DNA of 64,000 nucleotides, taken from the NCBI GenBank assembly GCA_964404215.1, contig CAYOJF010000009.1:1-64000 (forward strand), written 5' to 3'. Numbering within the stretch: the stretch's first letter is position 1; the number at the start of each line of letters is the position of its first letter. Below the pieces are notes generated by a model. The model was not told the origin of the DNA and ran no database searches. It saw only the letters and a program-made list of their open reading frames with translations. This stretch comes from Aureispira sp964404215. GTDB lineage: Bacteria; Bacteroidota; Bacteroidia; Chitinophagales; Saprospiraceae. A program made the translations under genes and the position numbers. Below are positions 27,501 to 36,366 of this stretch, one piece after another.

Positions 27501-28251
27501 GAAATAGTTGAAGTTCTGCAGATGGACCTCCAATAGTTATATTTAATGTTTGAGAGCATCCTCTAGCATCATAGACACTCACTTGGTAATCTCCTCCTCC
27601 CATATTCGTTCTATCTTCAGTAGAAAAAGGGAGATTGTAGTTGTCAGACCAATAATAATAGTAAGGTGCCTGCCCACCTGTTACCATTAAATCTATAGAC
27701 CCGTTGTCACCACATGTTGCATTTATAACGGAACTTGTTAAATTGATACCTGGATTCGCACTCAATGTATAGCTAGATGTACTTGTACAACCAGCAATGC
27801 TAGTTACAGTAACGCTGTAAGTACCAGGCGGTGGGGTAATTGTTCTAGTCGTAGCACCATTGCTCCAAAGGTAGTTGCTTATGGGAGTACTGTGGAGATT
27901 TGTATAGAGTGAACCACAACTTGATTCTGTTATATTGGTTGCCATAGGAGTGGTGGATATTGGCAGATAAATAGTAGCACTGTAGCTACATTGTGTAGGG
28001 TCTGTTATGGTTACGCTGTAGTTACCAGGTAATAAGCCATTATTAGAGGCTGTTGTAGCACCATTGCTCCATAGATAGGTACTATTAGAGTAATAAGTAG
28101 TGCTACTTAAGCTTAATTGACCATTATTAGCGGTAGAGCAACTGGGACGATTGTTGACGACAATACTATAACTATTAGGACATTGTGCCAATAGTTGTGA
28201 GCTGTATAGGATGCCCAGAAGGAATAATATTGATTTGAAGTGTAATAACAT
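24583..28251 (-). CDS. T9SS-exported SprB-repeat surface protein
   Basis: This 1222-aa secreted protein has a signal peptide (cleavage after LLAQ), about ten tandem units of 70-80 residues in the SprB style (WSNGATT, then SVTITD or similar, then a Cys, each with ATCGNxNGAIDLTVxGG-like starts), a carboxypeptidase-regulatory-like domain (CGTIYDITAT...GHYRFTVTTPG), a DUF11/DUF7619-like beta domain opening YDPNDKQVAP, and a type A T9SS sorting domain (NPFQEQITVQY to KRIIKQ). T9SS exports it and it is probably held on the surface as an adhesin. SprB repeats are known from gliding adhesins. It converges on the CIS block. Confidence 0.92.
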   Translation of the reverse strand: MLLHFKSILFLLGILYSSQLLAQCPNSYSIVVNNRPSCSTANNGQLSLSSTTYYSNSTYLWSNGATTASNNGLLPGNYSVTITDPTQCSYSATIYLPISTTPMATNITESSCGSLYTNLHSTPISNYLWSNGATTRTITPPPGTYSVTVTSIAGCTSTSSYTLSANPGINLTSSVINATCGDNGSIDLMVTGGQAPYYYYWSDNYNLPFSTEDRTNMGGGDYQVSVYDARGCSQTLNITIGGPSAELQLFPPSCGSNSNGQATLITSGYTNPTYLWNNGSTTASRSGLTSYSFASVTITDGNCTQIRGDSIYGSGYSLVASARLDSVYNCNNADKAIVEAFGGSGSYNYLWSNGATTDHITLTSIPTTYTVTVTDNIGGCNVIDSVIGAAIVNNVSINGVVTDATCGNNDGAIDLTITGGSQGYTTTWQPNGETTEDLNNIYAGRYIVSINNYGCITTDTFEVGEFIELNHTPASCGLANGTATVKEFGMTTPTFLWSNGATTRTTNNLATGDHYITVTNGACVLIDTISITDGGIVNAVITLSAPCLPDDIVASSIGGVPPFSILWNTGSTDHFINTPTPGTTYSVTITDANGCSDNSSVLIPNPPALSATSVVTNASCGNKNGAIDVTVVGGTPPFNFSWSHVNANIEDISGLYPGQYRNRITDNAGCVVDITSNVSGQISTYLTGNTTSPNSNNTGGAIDLTVNNGTASSYLWNTGATTEDISGLPAGLYTVSVTEIGGCVITKKFRLSIGPAPSAILCGTIYDITATQTCQRQGALPLAYRQVTLMPGNITVFTDVNGHYRFTVTTPGNYTVSLSGNSIANFSCPATSTIVHNNVLLNNSYCTDHFVTNPPFQDLRLDLDDYSRASPGFPYFTRIKYCNDGNTIMSGTIDYDYDPLLGFQSITGRNSTLFLHNIGAHTFNWSFSNLLPAECRTIDVRFTVPASTPLGTPLVGTANIYPQSGDATPANNTDQITTTVVGSYDPNDKQVAPYHTGNAWDGGTIYQADEELEYMIRFQNTGTAPAQFVIIRDTLDVNLIPSTIRYIDTKHDVDVRIEEGNILIATFDNIYLPDSSVDFEASIGFIKFTINRQPNLPIGTSIENTAAIYFDFNTPIITNTPVSTIGTITSHLIIADNQIEMQTMPNPFQEQITVQYQLEQEENITLQIHNSLGQVVKTYTKNQTQQAGAHIETINTQSLPAAMYLLVLSTDDKIITKRIIKQ

Positions 28252-28430
28252 ATTTTTAATTTATAAGGTGAATGAAATACATTTAATGAAAATGTCTCTG
28301 TATTACCTTACAATAGTAAATGATCTTATTAGAGAGAGAAAGTACTATTTTAGTATGTTATTATTTATATTTTTATTTTACTTCAGCGTATTTGCTTGGT
28401 TATTAAGTTAAAATCAGATTTTTGATGTAA

Positions 28431-28468
28431 AAAAAGTTATCTAAAAGTACTCTTTTAGATAACTTTTT
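28431..28468 (-). terminator. Hairpin terminator of the TraB/GumN gene
   Basis: AAAAAGTTATCTAAAAG pairs perfectly with CTTTTAGATAACTTTTT across a TACT loop, 24 bp beyond the stop of the minus-strand TraB/GumN gene. The A-tract becomes the T-tract on the minus strand. Confidence 0.8.
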
Positions 28469-28492
28469 AAATGACAATATATATGAAAAGTC

Positions 28493-29404
28493 TTATTTCA
28501 GTACAGGGGTTACTTTTAACCCTTCTTTTCTCAATAGTCTAATAACACCATTTTGACCACCCAAATGTCCTGCTCCTACCGCATAAAATGTCTTTTCTTT
28601 TTTTGACATTTCTAGTATTTTAGGAATCCAGTTTTTGTTTCTATCGTCTAATAGTGCCGCTTGTCCTTCCATTTCTTCTAGATCGCCAGCCATCATTTCG
28701 ACCATACCATCTACATCTTGTTCCTTATATTTTTCTACGAGTTTGGCAAATTCATTGCTACCTGTATCTCCTTTTTTTATGTTTTTGACACTCTCAACCA
28801 ATACCTCTGCTTGTTTTTCGTAGGATATATCATCAAATACTTTCATTTGATCCGCAACAGTCTCTAAGCCTCCAAAATTCATTTTTGCTTCATTTGCTTT
28901 GGAAGTTAATTCCATCTCATACATTTTGACTGGACCTTCTATCATTTCGGTAGCCAACATAGATTGAACTAGCATTGGTTTCCAGTTTTTGATCATAGGA
29001 AAAGAAGCCTTGGTTTGAGCAGAGCTAACTTCTTCAGTAAAATACTTTTCAACAATAGCATAATCCTCTTCCGACATCACATCTTTTAGTTCTTTATCAT
29101 CTGCCATTGGAGCTAAGTTCATCATCTCCATACTAGTAGCCAACATTTGGCTCATATCAATTTCCATGACCAATTTATCGGTTTTGGAAAATGCCTTTTG
29201 CATTTTATCATCCCAAAAGAAATCTTTTTCTCCAATCATGTGTATCGTCCCGAATAAATAAGAGGGTTTGATCCCTTTACCAGTGATTTTCCAAAGAAGG
29301 GTTTTTTCTAGTTTTTGATCGGTTTCTTGTGCCTGAGCACTAGGCAGTTGCCAAATTAATAATGCAATTGCAAAAAAGGCAGTTAAATTTTTCATCATGT
29401 TCAT
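28493..29404 (-). CDS. TraB/GumN-family protein
   Basis: This is a secreted or periplasmic protein of the TraB/GumN family (Tiki-like fold). The conserved strands are seen: LLWKITGKGIKPSYLFGTIHMIG near the N-terminus with the GTIH motif, DKLVMEIDMS, GLETVADQMKVFD in the middle, and YAVGAGHLGGQNGVIRLLRKEG with the GAGHL motif near the end. Related Tiki proteins are metalloproteases; activity of bacterial members is not settled. The signal peptide ends SAQAQ. Start placed at Met 29404, with Met at 29395 and 29440 as alternatives. Confidence 0.87.
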   Translation of the reverse strand: MNMMKNLTAFFAIALLIWQLPSAQAQETDQKLEKTLLWKITGKGIKPSYLFGTIHMIGEKDFFWDDKMQKAFSKTDKLVMEIDMSQMLATSMEMMNLAPMADDKELKDVMSEEDYAIVEKYFTEEVSSAQTKASFPMIKNWKPMLVQSMLATEMIEGPVKMYEMELTSKANEAKMNFGGLETVADQMKVFDDISYEKQAEVLVESVKNIKKGDTGSNEFAKLVEKYKEQDVDGMVEMMAGDLEEMEGQAALLDDRNKNWIPKILEMSKKEKTFYAVGAGHLGGQNGVIRLLRKEGLKVTPVLK

Positions 29405-29684
29405 ATTATAGTTCTTTTTGTAGACAAATTGTAAGTACATCTTAAGTAATATAACAAATGTTCTCGCATTAAAACAAGTCTATTTTTGTCCATATTTTTA
29501 TCTAAAATCCTCGTCTTAGCCTGCTAAGACTCTGGTTTTATCTTCAATCTGTTCAAAAAGTAGTTCTTATTTTATTTTACGATTACTTTTGTGCTATTAC
29601 TTAATAACTGAGGTTAGTCCATACTTGGTTCAAAACAATTGCCAACTTTCGACTAAAGGACATTTTTACAGGTTCAACAACCAA

Positions 29685-31313
29685 TTATTCTTGATAAGTA
29701 GGATTACCAAGGCAGTATAAGTACCCATTTCTAGAAGGAAGATAAATTTTTTCATCATCTACAAATGGAGTAGATTCACTCTTGATTTTTATTTTATCTA
29801 GTAATTTAAAATGCAGTAAAGCATCATACTCAAATAGATAGGTTCCTTTATAAGTGGCGGCAATAATTTTATTTTGCACAATAAGAGGAGTAGAAATAGA
29901 AGGTCCTGTTTTGTATTTGAAAACAATTTTAGGTTTGGGTACAATAGTTTTGCCATCAAAAGAAGTCGTTGTATCAGCAATGTAGTCGGTATCCACTACA
30001 TACAAAAAACCATCAATACCAATAACGGCGGCTAGATTAGGGGCATTTTCTATAGGGTAATTTAGATTGGTACTTGGAGAGCCAATAATACCTCCTTCCC
30101 AAGATTGGAAATTACGATTTTCGATTGGCAAGAACCACTCTATAGCAGCAATTCCTTCTTTTCTAGGGTCTAGTTTGAGTAGTCCACCTTTACCTTTGAT
30201 ATACTGTTTTTCTATCGCAACTAGTAGGCATTTGTCTTCTGTAATAGTAGGCGTGCCGTCAATGTCAGATCCAGTGTAAAAATCCCAATCTATTTTTTTT
30301 GTCTGCAAATTGTAGCCCCAGATATGTCCTGAGCCAGAAGCAATATAAATATGATTGCCTAATAGGACAGGAGAGGCCTCTGTAACCAAATTTCCACGAT
30401 GTTCTTTTTTGTCTTTGGTGGTATACAAGGTATCTCTGTTGGTGTAAATTTGTGGTTGTAGCATATCATGTAGCATCAGAGCACTATCTGGTGCGGGATT
30501 AAAAACAGTGAAAATTCCATTTTCTAATCCAATATAGGCTGTATCGTTTAGTAAGAGACAAGAAGCATCTACATCTCTACTGTAACAGTCCGTACGATGA
30601 CTGTCCATTCGCCAGCATTCTTCCCCTGTCCAATAAGATACAGCTCTATAGCTAGGTACATAACTACTATAGATACTCTTGCCTGCTCTACTACCCTGTA
30701 GTATGAGGCAACTGTGATGAATAGAGTCTGCATTAGGCTGTAGCCAAATGGATCCTGTCCCCTTGATTACATCATCAAATTTATATTGCCAAACTAGCTT
30801 TCCTGTCGCTGCATCTATTTTTTTTAAATGATGATCATAGGCTCCCTGTAACAAATATTTGGTATTATTTTCTTTAATCAAGAGAGGTTGTCCAGTCCAG
30901 CCAGCTCCTCTCCATTTGACTTCCTTAGGGCCTATTTTTGTCGTACCACTACCTAGTTTATGTTTCCATATTTCTACTAACCGACTAGGGGCTTTATTAC
31001 CATAATAATTACGACTAGGGTTATGTAAAAAACTACCATTGATGATGGTTAATGATTTGCCATTATTGAGCGTAGCTGTCAATGTCTGATAGGGCGAACC
31101 TTCTGTAATAGTGGAGTCAAGAGAGGAGGTAGAAGATATAGAAATGGGAGCAGCTTCTTCTACAGGAAACAGTGTAGTAGAAGGATTAGCTTGGTGGTCG
31201 GCTTTGGGAACTACGACAGTTATCAGTCTTATACTATTGTAAGTAATGAATAGTATAACAATACCAATGATACTAAACATAACTACATGTCGAAGAGAGG
31301 AGAAGTACTTCAT
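29685..31313 (-). CDS. Membrane-anchored PQQ-type beta-propeller protein
   Basis: An N-terminal membrane helix (VVMFSIIGIVILFITYNSI) is followed by a 480-residue beta-propeller with PQQ-like blade ends such as GKLVWQYKFDD, SGSGHIWGYNLQTKKIDWDFYTGSDIDGTPT and a final PSRNGYLYCLG. Such propellers occur as quinoprotein dehydrogenases or as scaffolds (BamB-like); the strict metal and PQQ residues of alcohol dehydrogenases are not evident, so a scaffold or binding role is more likely. I start at the Met coded at 31313, just ahead of the helix, instead of the longer frame to 31361. It stands alone. Confidence 0.82.
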   Translation of the reverse strand: MKYFSSLRHVVMFSIIGIVILFITYNSIRLITVVVPKADHQANPSTTLFPVEEAAPISISSTSSLDSTITEGSPYQTLTATLNNGKSLTIINGSFLHNPSRNYYGNKAPSRLVEIWKHKLGSGTTKIGPKEVKWRGAGWTGQPLLIKENNTKYLLQGAYDHHLKKIDAATGKLVWQYKFDDVIKGTGSIWLQPNADSIHHSCLILQGSRAGKSIYSSYVPSYRAVSYWTGEECWRMDSHRTDCYSRDVDASCLLLNDTAYIGLENGIFTVFNPAPDSALMLHDMLQPQIYTNRDTLYTTKDKKEHRGNLVTEASPVLLGNHIYIASGSGHIWGYNLQTKKIDWDFYTGSDIDGTPTITEDKCLLVAIEKQYIKGKGGLLKLDPRKEGIAAIEWFLPIENRNFQSWEGGIIGSPSTNLNYPIENAPNLAAVIGIDGFLYVVDTDYIADTTTSFDGKTIVPKPKIVFKYKTGPSISTPLIVQNKIIAATYKGTYLFEYDALLHFKLLDKIKIKSESTPFVDDEKIYLPSRNGYLYCLGNPTYQE

Positions 31314-31510
31314 ATTCCATTTTTCTGAGTATAGGTGCAGTGTTAATACCTTTTTTAGCAAAGAAGTTGCAAAAATTAGGCTTGATTTGATATCCCCGAT
31401 TGAGGTCAGTTACTTAATGAAGGTATAGCTTTTGGTCAACAATACTTTGTTTATGTCCCTATTCCTAAATCTTTGTCGTACAAATAAAGTAAAGAGCGAA
31501 AGAAAATCGT

Positions 31511-31518
31511 TATTTTTG
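31511..31518 (+). promoter_or_regulatory. Candidate -7 element upstream of the CpeT-like lipoprotein
   Basis: TATTTTTG fits TAnnTTTG, 78 bp before the ATG at 31596. No -33 TTTG was found at the usual distance. Confidence 0.3.
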
Positions 31519-31595
31519 TAATCCAAACCAATAAATTTTATGCTCTAGTGTAAGTATAGGGTATAATAGTTTAGCAAAAGATAGTATATTCAAAC

Positions 31596-32336
31596 ATGAG
31601 AAACATCCTTTTTGTACTTGCTCTAGGCAGTATTTTTGCCATAGCTTGTAATAACAAAAATATCACAAAACCCAAGTATTTGGAGGGAACTGTTGATGTA
31701 AATGAATTGTCAAGTATTGATAATAAATTTGAACGATTTCGTCAACAGATTATGGGACATTTCTCCAATACGGAGCAGGTAGAGAATGGAGTCAGTCTAG
31801 GAGAGCCAGAACAAGAGTTTATTATTACCCCTATATTCAAAAATCGCCCAGATGAGTTTTGGGTATATTTGGAGTTCTTTTCTCCAGGGCTTATTAGTAA
31901 GCCAATTGACCAACGTATAGAGCAGTACAAACGTATTCACAGAGATACTTTTGTAATGGAAGTGTATTATATTAAGGAACCTCAGAAGTATATCAATGAA
32001 TGGAAAAAAACTACTCCATTTGAGGGACTTTCTATCAAGAATGATTTGATTAGAGATGAACGTTGTGATTTGTTGATTGTACCTGATTTTGACAAAAAAC
32101 ATTATTTCACTACACTTCCACCAGAAGAGGTGACCTGTCAGATGAGAGGAGCTCAAGGAGCGGCTAAGTATGTTGACTTATTCTTTGACTTATCGGACGA
32201 AGGGTATAATATGCGTTTTAAATTCTATGATAAAGATAAACGAATGATGCGTCAGACGGCTAAAACGGGAATAGATTTTAAACGATTGAATTATAAATCA
32301 AAAAAATATCCTCGATACGATGTAGAAGAGGAATAA
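31596..32336 (+). CDS. CpeT/CpcT-family lipoprotein
   Basis: The lipoprotein signal ends FAIACNN. The mature part follows the CpeT/CpcT (DUF1001) plan: FRQQIMGHFSNTEQ, EFWVYLEFFSPGLISKPIDQRIEQYKRI, then METVYYI-like strands, a Cys-containing ERCDLLIVPDF, and EEVTCQMRGAQGAAKYVDLFFDL. In cyanobacteria the family attaches bilins to phycobiliproteins; members in non-phototrophs exist with unknown role, and no phycobiliprotein genes are here. A lipocalin-like binding function in the envelope is the safest reading. It precedes a flavin-reductase-like gene by 14 bp, probably in one transcript. Confidence 0.8.
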   Translation: MRNILFVLALGSIFAIACNNKNITKPKYLEGTVDVNELSSIDNKFERFRQQIMGHFSNTEQVENGVSLGEPEQEFIITPIFKNRPDEFWVYLEFFSPGLISKPIDQRIEQYKRIHRDTFVMEVYYIKEPQKYINEWKKTTPFEGLSIKNDLIRDERCDLLIVPDFDKKHYFTTLPPEEVTCQMRGAQGAAKYVDLFFDLSDEGYNMRFKFYDKDKRMMRQTAKTGIDFKRLNYKSKKYPRYDVEEE

Positions 32337-32350
32337 GCTTAAAGAGAACC

Positions 32351-33253
32351 ATGCGTAAGATAATACCAGACCAAATAGAGACCAAAGATTTGCATCAGTT
32401 CATGGTAGGAGCTATAGCTCCTCGACCAATAGCTTTTGTGAGTACGATAGATGAAAATGGAGTCGCTAATGTTGCCCCATATAGTTTTTTCAATGCTTTT
32501 AGTTCTAATCCCCCTGTATTGGTGTTTTCTTCCAATCGACGAGTGGCTGACAATACGACTAAAGACACCCTACATAACGTAGAAAAAAATCAAGAAGTAG
32601 TCATTAATGTAGTGGATTATGCGATGGTACGTCAGATGGCAATTGCTAGTATTTCTTACCCAACAGAGGTGAGTGAGTTTGACAAATCAGGCTTGACACC
32701 ACTAGAATCGGAGACGGTAGCCCCTTATCGGGTAGGAGAGTCTCCTGTACAGTTTGAGTGTAGAGTGACTGATATTATCAAGTTGGGAGATCATGGAGGA
32801 GCAGGACATTTGATTATTTGCAAGGTGTTGTGTATTCATATTGACGAAGAAGTCATAGACGATCGTAACCGACTAGATCCACATAAATTGGACTTGGTAG
32901 GACGATTAGGAAGAGCACACTATGTGCGTGCTAGTGGAGATGCGATTTTTGATGTTTATCAATCTCCTAGTCAAATTGCATTAGGGTTTGACAAATTACC
33001 TGAACATATTCTGGAAAGTAATATTTTTACAGGAAATGATTTAGCACAATTTGCAGGACAACTAGATTATCCAGCACAAGAGGAGGTTGAAGAACTGATG
33101 GAATTAGATAGTTCAGTACAGAATATATTACAGGTTTATGATCAACCTTCAGAACAGTTACAGGATGCTTTGCACAAAGCAGCCCAGTTAGTTTTGGCGA
33201 AAGGAAAGATTGAGCAAGCTTTCAAAATAGCGATGGTATACGAATTGGTCTAA
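32351..33253 (+). CDS. Flavin reductase-like (FMN-binding split barrel) protein
   Basis: The first 200 residues match the flavin reductase-like domain: FMVGAIAPRPIAFVSTIDENGVANVAPYSFFNAFSSNPPVLVFS is the FMN-phosphate region, followed by DTLHNVEKNQEVVINVV and ESPVQFECRVTDII. Family members bind FMN and reduce flavins or act as oxidoreductases of unknown substrate. The last 80 residues are an acidic helical extension. Cytoplasmic. It sits 14 bp after the CpeT-like gene and 36 bp before an aminotransferase-fold gene. Confidence 0.9.
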   Translation: MRKIIPDQIETKDLHQFMVGAIAPRPIAFVSTIDENGVANVAPYSFFNAFSSNPPVLVFSSNRRVADNTTKDTLHNVEKNQEVVINVVDYAMVRQMAIASISYPTEVSEFDKSGLTPLESETVAPYRVGESPVQFECRVTDIIKLGDHGGAGHLIICKVLCIHIDEEVIDDRNRLDPHKLDLVGRLGRAHYVRASGDAIFDVYQSPSQIALGFDKLPEHILESNIFTGNDLAQFAGQLDYPAQEEVEELMELDSSVQNILQVYDQPSEQLQDALHKAAQLVLAKGKIEQAFKIAMVYELV

Positions 33254-33289
33254 TCCTTCTTACACTCAAAATCTATCAAAATACTTACT

Positions 33290-34435
33290 ATGAAAAATAA
33301 AGAAGAACTGCACTTTTTTCTGCCTAGAAGAGTACGTAAGCTATTGCAATATGAAGCAAAGCAACTTCCTATGATGGATTTGCAGAAAGTAGGCTGTCTA
33401 GATATGGTATCAATGGTAAGTAAAGAAGCTAGCGTGGGGACTACAGATGCTCATCAGTTGTTGCCAGACTTACGAGCCCAAAAATTGCGTAATCAGATTG
33501 CTACTCAATATAACTTGACAGCTGATCAAGTCTGTGTGGGGAATGATACGGCGGCTTTGTTAGATACTATCTTTCGTTCTTTTTTAGATGATGCGGAACA
33601 AAAAGTTCTTGCTTTTGGTCCAGTTAATGCAACACTCCACCAATTGATACGATTACATGGAGTAGAATTAGAGTTGAAATCACTAGAGCCCGATGGTCAG
33701 CTACCGTTATTTGATATAGAAACACTTTCGGATTTGCATCGAATTATTTATATCGAAAATCCTAACCAAATCAAAGGAACGGTTATTTCCAGTTTTGATG
33801 TAGTAGACTTAGTAACCCAGTTTGACGGAATCGTTGTTGTCGATGAATCTGCTATTGATTATGCAGAAGAAGAGAGTTTGATCACATTGGTAGAGGCATG
33901 CCCTAATTTGATTATACTCAGAAGTTTTTCTAATGCGTGGGGATTAGCTGCTTTGCAAGTAGGTTATGCACTTGGCAGCCCTATGTTAATAGAAGTACTA
34001 GAAGCGATTCAACTGCCTTTTAGGGTCAATACTTTCGCTCAGGAAGGAGCAACTAAGGCACTATATGTAGGAGACAAAAAAGAACGGATTGTAGCTAAAG
34101 TGAAAATTGAAAAGCAAAAATTATTAACAGCACTCAGCACTATAGACGTCGTCAAAAGAGTTATAGATACGCATCTCAATACGCTATTGATAGAGGTTGC
34201 TTCTCCACAAGAATTAGTACAATATCTGTATGAAGAAGAAGGAATTGCTGTTTTGGATACTTCAGCGGAAATTCCTTCTACGGTTAGGATTACAGTAGGG
34301 ACAGAACTAGACAACTTACGTATTGTCAAAGCTCTGGAACAGATGCACTACAATCAATCCAAAACGCATCATCTTTGGAAAATGACTTCGCAGTTTTTTA
34401 GAAGGGCCAGTAGCTTACTAGGTTTCTTTAAGTAA
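33290..34435 (+). CDS. Aminotransferase-fold protein lacking the PLP lysine
   Basis: The sequence follows histidinol-phosphate aminotransferases (fold type I): VGNDTAALLDTIF, YIENPNQIKGT for the NPNNPTG turn, VVVDESAIDY for the cofactor-ring Asp and Tyr, and VRITVGT with the substrate Arg. The segment that should read SFSKAxGLAGLRxGY reads SFSNAWGLAALQVGY, so Asn215 (codon AAT, 33932-33934) replaces the lysine that forms the Schiff base. Ordinary transamination should not be possible. It could bind PLP or substrate without catalysis, or act as a partner subunit. Whether this is fixed in relatives or a local mutation cannot be judged here. Confidence 0.85.
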   Translation: MKNKEELHFFLPRRVRKLLQYEAKQLPMMDLQKVGCLDMVSMVSKEASVGTTDAHQLLPDLRAQKLRNQIATQYNLTADQVCVGNDTAALLDTIFRSFLDDAEQKVLAFGPVNATLHQLIRLHGVELELKSLEPDGQLPLFDIETLSDLHRIIYIENPNQIKGTVISSFDVVDLVTQFDGIVVVDESAIDYAEEESLITLVEACPNLIILRSFSNAWGLAALQVGYALGSPMLIEVLEAIQLPFRVNTFAQEGATKALYVGDKKERIVAKVKIEKQKLLTALSTIDVVKRVIDTHLNTLLIEVASPQELVQYLYEEEGIAVLDTSAEIPSTVRITVGTELDNLRIVKALEQMHYNQSKTHHLWKMTSQFFRRASSLLGFFK

Positions 34436-34449
34436 GAATATTTTACTTA

Positions 34450-36276
34450 CTATTTCAAATAGAACTTAAAACCACTGTAGAACCGCCTTCCTGACGTACT
34501 CTGCCATGCTAATCCACCATCAAAATCAGGACTAAAAGGTTGTGTGGCTGCTATAAATGGATTTTGTTGGATGTTCTGTAGAATATTATCCATCCCAACA
34601 AACAGTTCAATATTATATTTTTCTCCTCTGTAACGTTTGAAAAATATTTTGATAGGAGCTGTCACCTTCATATCCCAGCGAAAAACACCTGTAGAGGCTA
34701 ATCCAAAAGTACTTCCTTTGGCACTAGCATCAGGTAGCCGTTGCGGCCCATACCAATATAATTGTGTTTCAAAATCAATGTATTTTCTATAATAGTTGAG
34801 CTTTTGACGATAGCCTATATCTACCATCATGGTATGCATGGATTGTAAAGGGAGCTGTTGGTATACTTGATTAATCGTTGCAGCATACCAATCAAAACGG
34901 TAGTCTATCCCAAGATCAAGTCTAAGAGCTGTCCACTGTACATGTGCATCCAACTCAAAGCTGAATTTTTCTGCTTTACCATCTAAATTATAAAAAGCTA
35001 GAGTGTAGGCATCTTGATCTAGATCTGCTATGATTTTATTTTCGTAAAGGGTATGTTTAAACTGAAATTTGAGAGTACTCATCAAATCGACTCCTTTCCA
35101 CCATTGACTATAAACAAAAGACCCTCCATAGTTCCAAGCTCGTTCGGCTTCTAGTGGTTCTTTTATTTCAATAGTTCTATTGCTCAATAAGAAACGCTGA
35201 TTTTCATTCAATACATTAGCGAAACGCATACCTCCTCCTCCAAATATATTAGCAGCAAAATGCTCGTGTAACTTGAAGTCTAGTTTGAGATGAGGAACCA
35301 GCACCCATTTAGCAATATTGTGATACAAAATATTGAATCGGCTTGATAGGTGAAATTTCTTACCTAAAGAGGTCTCATAACCAACAAAGCCGCCCCCATA
35401 GGATTCATTTCGATGAAGTTGTAGAGTGTCGAGATTTTCCCGAATAATATTGTAGTGGTAGTTGAGTCCTATCCGAAACTGATCAACAGCATTGTCTAGC
35501 GTGTAAGTATATATGGCTCTAGTGTCTATCCCCCATTCTGTGCCTGTATATTGACGGAGTCCATAATAGTCTTGATGACTATGGTCAGCTACCCTGAATT
35601 GTAAGGTTAATAAGTCTCTTTTTCGCACACTAATATAGTTGATAGACTCACCGACCAGATGCTGAATGGCTTGCCCATATCCATAGGCTTGATTCGTAAG
35701 ATAATCTTTGGCATAGTCAAATTGCCACTGACCTCCTTGTCTTTGCTGGTTGGTGTACCAAATGGTATTGACAGAGGAAAAGCGGTCAAGGTTGATATTC
35801 CAGATATTGTGAGCCAATAGACGTTTTTGGAGTGGAATATCTAGGAAATTATCTTGATTATTATCATGTTTAGTACTGTTCCAATGACCATTGACACGCA
35901 GTGTTGTGGATACTTTTTTGTATCGGACTTTACCAATTATATTCAAGTCTAGTTCTCCCAAATGACTCCCCTTGAAAGATACCAATAGATTGTTGCGTGC
36001 ATAGGGTACTCTGAACACAGGATCAACTTGACCAAAGAGAGCTCTACTATCATTGAGGGTATTGTTTCGGCGATAAAGATAAATCCATTCGTTTGGAATA
36101 CTTTTGAGTAAGGGGAGCGTATTCAGCCCATAACCTGAAAACAAGCGCCCCTCTTGTATATTTCGGCCCAAATAGTAATCAAGATAGGCATCTTCTCCTA
36201 GAGATTGAGCTAGTAGACTACTGTAGCTAAAACAGAGAGAGAGAAGCAAGGTGGTGGTGTAAATAATATTTTTCAT
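34450..36276 (-). CDS. TonB-dependent receptor-type barrel without a plug
   Basis: A signal peptide (cleavage after LLAQ) leads directly into a beta-barrel with Bacteroidota TonB-receptor marks: AANIFGGGGMRFANVLNENQRFLLSNRTI, EAERAWNYGGSFVY, and a C-terminal VGMDNILQNIQQNPFIAA..PDFDGGLAWQSTSGRRFYSGFKFYLK. These are the late barrel strands and end of receptors of this phylum. At 608 aa it lacks the carboxypeptidase-regulatory domain and plug (about 200-250 residues) expected at the front. It lies 90 bp downstream of a gene that contains those two domains, so the pair may act as a split receptor. Start at Met 36276 precedes the signal peptide. Confidence 0.85.
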   Translation of the reverse strand: MKNIIYTTTLLLSLCFSYSSLLAQSLGEDAYLDYYLGRNIQEGRLFSGYGLNTLPLLKSIPNEWIYLYRRNNTLNDSRALFGQVDPVFRVPYARNNLLVSFKGSHLGELDLNIIGKVRYKKVSTTLRVNGHWNSTKHDNNQDNFLDIPLQKRLLAHNIWNINLDRFSSVNTIWYTNQQRQGGQWQFDYAKDYLTNQAYGYGQAIQHLVGESINYISVRKRDLLTLQFRVADHSHQDYYGLRQYTGTEWGIDTRAIYTYTLDNAVDQFRIGLNYHYNIIRENLDTLQLHRNESYGGGFVGYETSLGKKFHLSSRFNILYHNIAKWVLVPHLKLDFKLHEHFAANIFGGGGMRFANVLNENQRFLLSNRTIEIKEPLEAERAWNYGGSFVYSQWWKGVDLMSTLKFQFKHTLYENKIIADLDQDAYTLAFYNLDGKAEKFSFELDAHVQWTALRLDLGIDYRFDWYAATINQVYQQLPLQSMHTMMVDIGYRQKLNYYRKYIDFETQLYWYGPQRLPDASAKGSTFGLASTGVFRWDMKVTAPIKIFFKRYRGEKYNIELFVGMDNILQNIQQNPFIAATQPFSPDFDGGLAWQSTSGRRFYSGFKFYLK

Positions 36277-36366
36277 ATTGGTGTGGTATTCGGACAGTAT
36301 TTTCCAGTAAGTCATGTCACTGAAAAGTACTGTTCTATAGATCGATAAAAAAGAAGAAAGTGGTGG

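Noticed and set aside
24583..28251. Repeated units in the SprB-repeat gene as a CRISPR-like array
   Set aside because: Units of 70-80 codons vary in sequence, preserve the reading frame and encode a known repeat fold.
31797..32156. 119-codon frame antisense to the CpeT-like lipoprotein gene
   Set aside because: Shadow of a real gene with strong family motifs on the plus strand.
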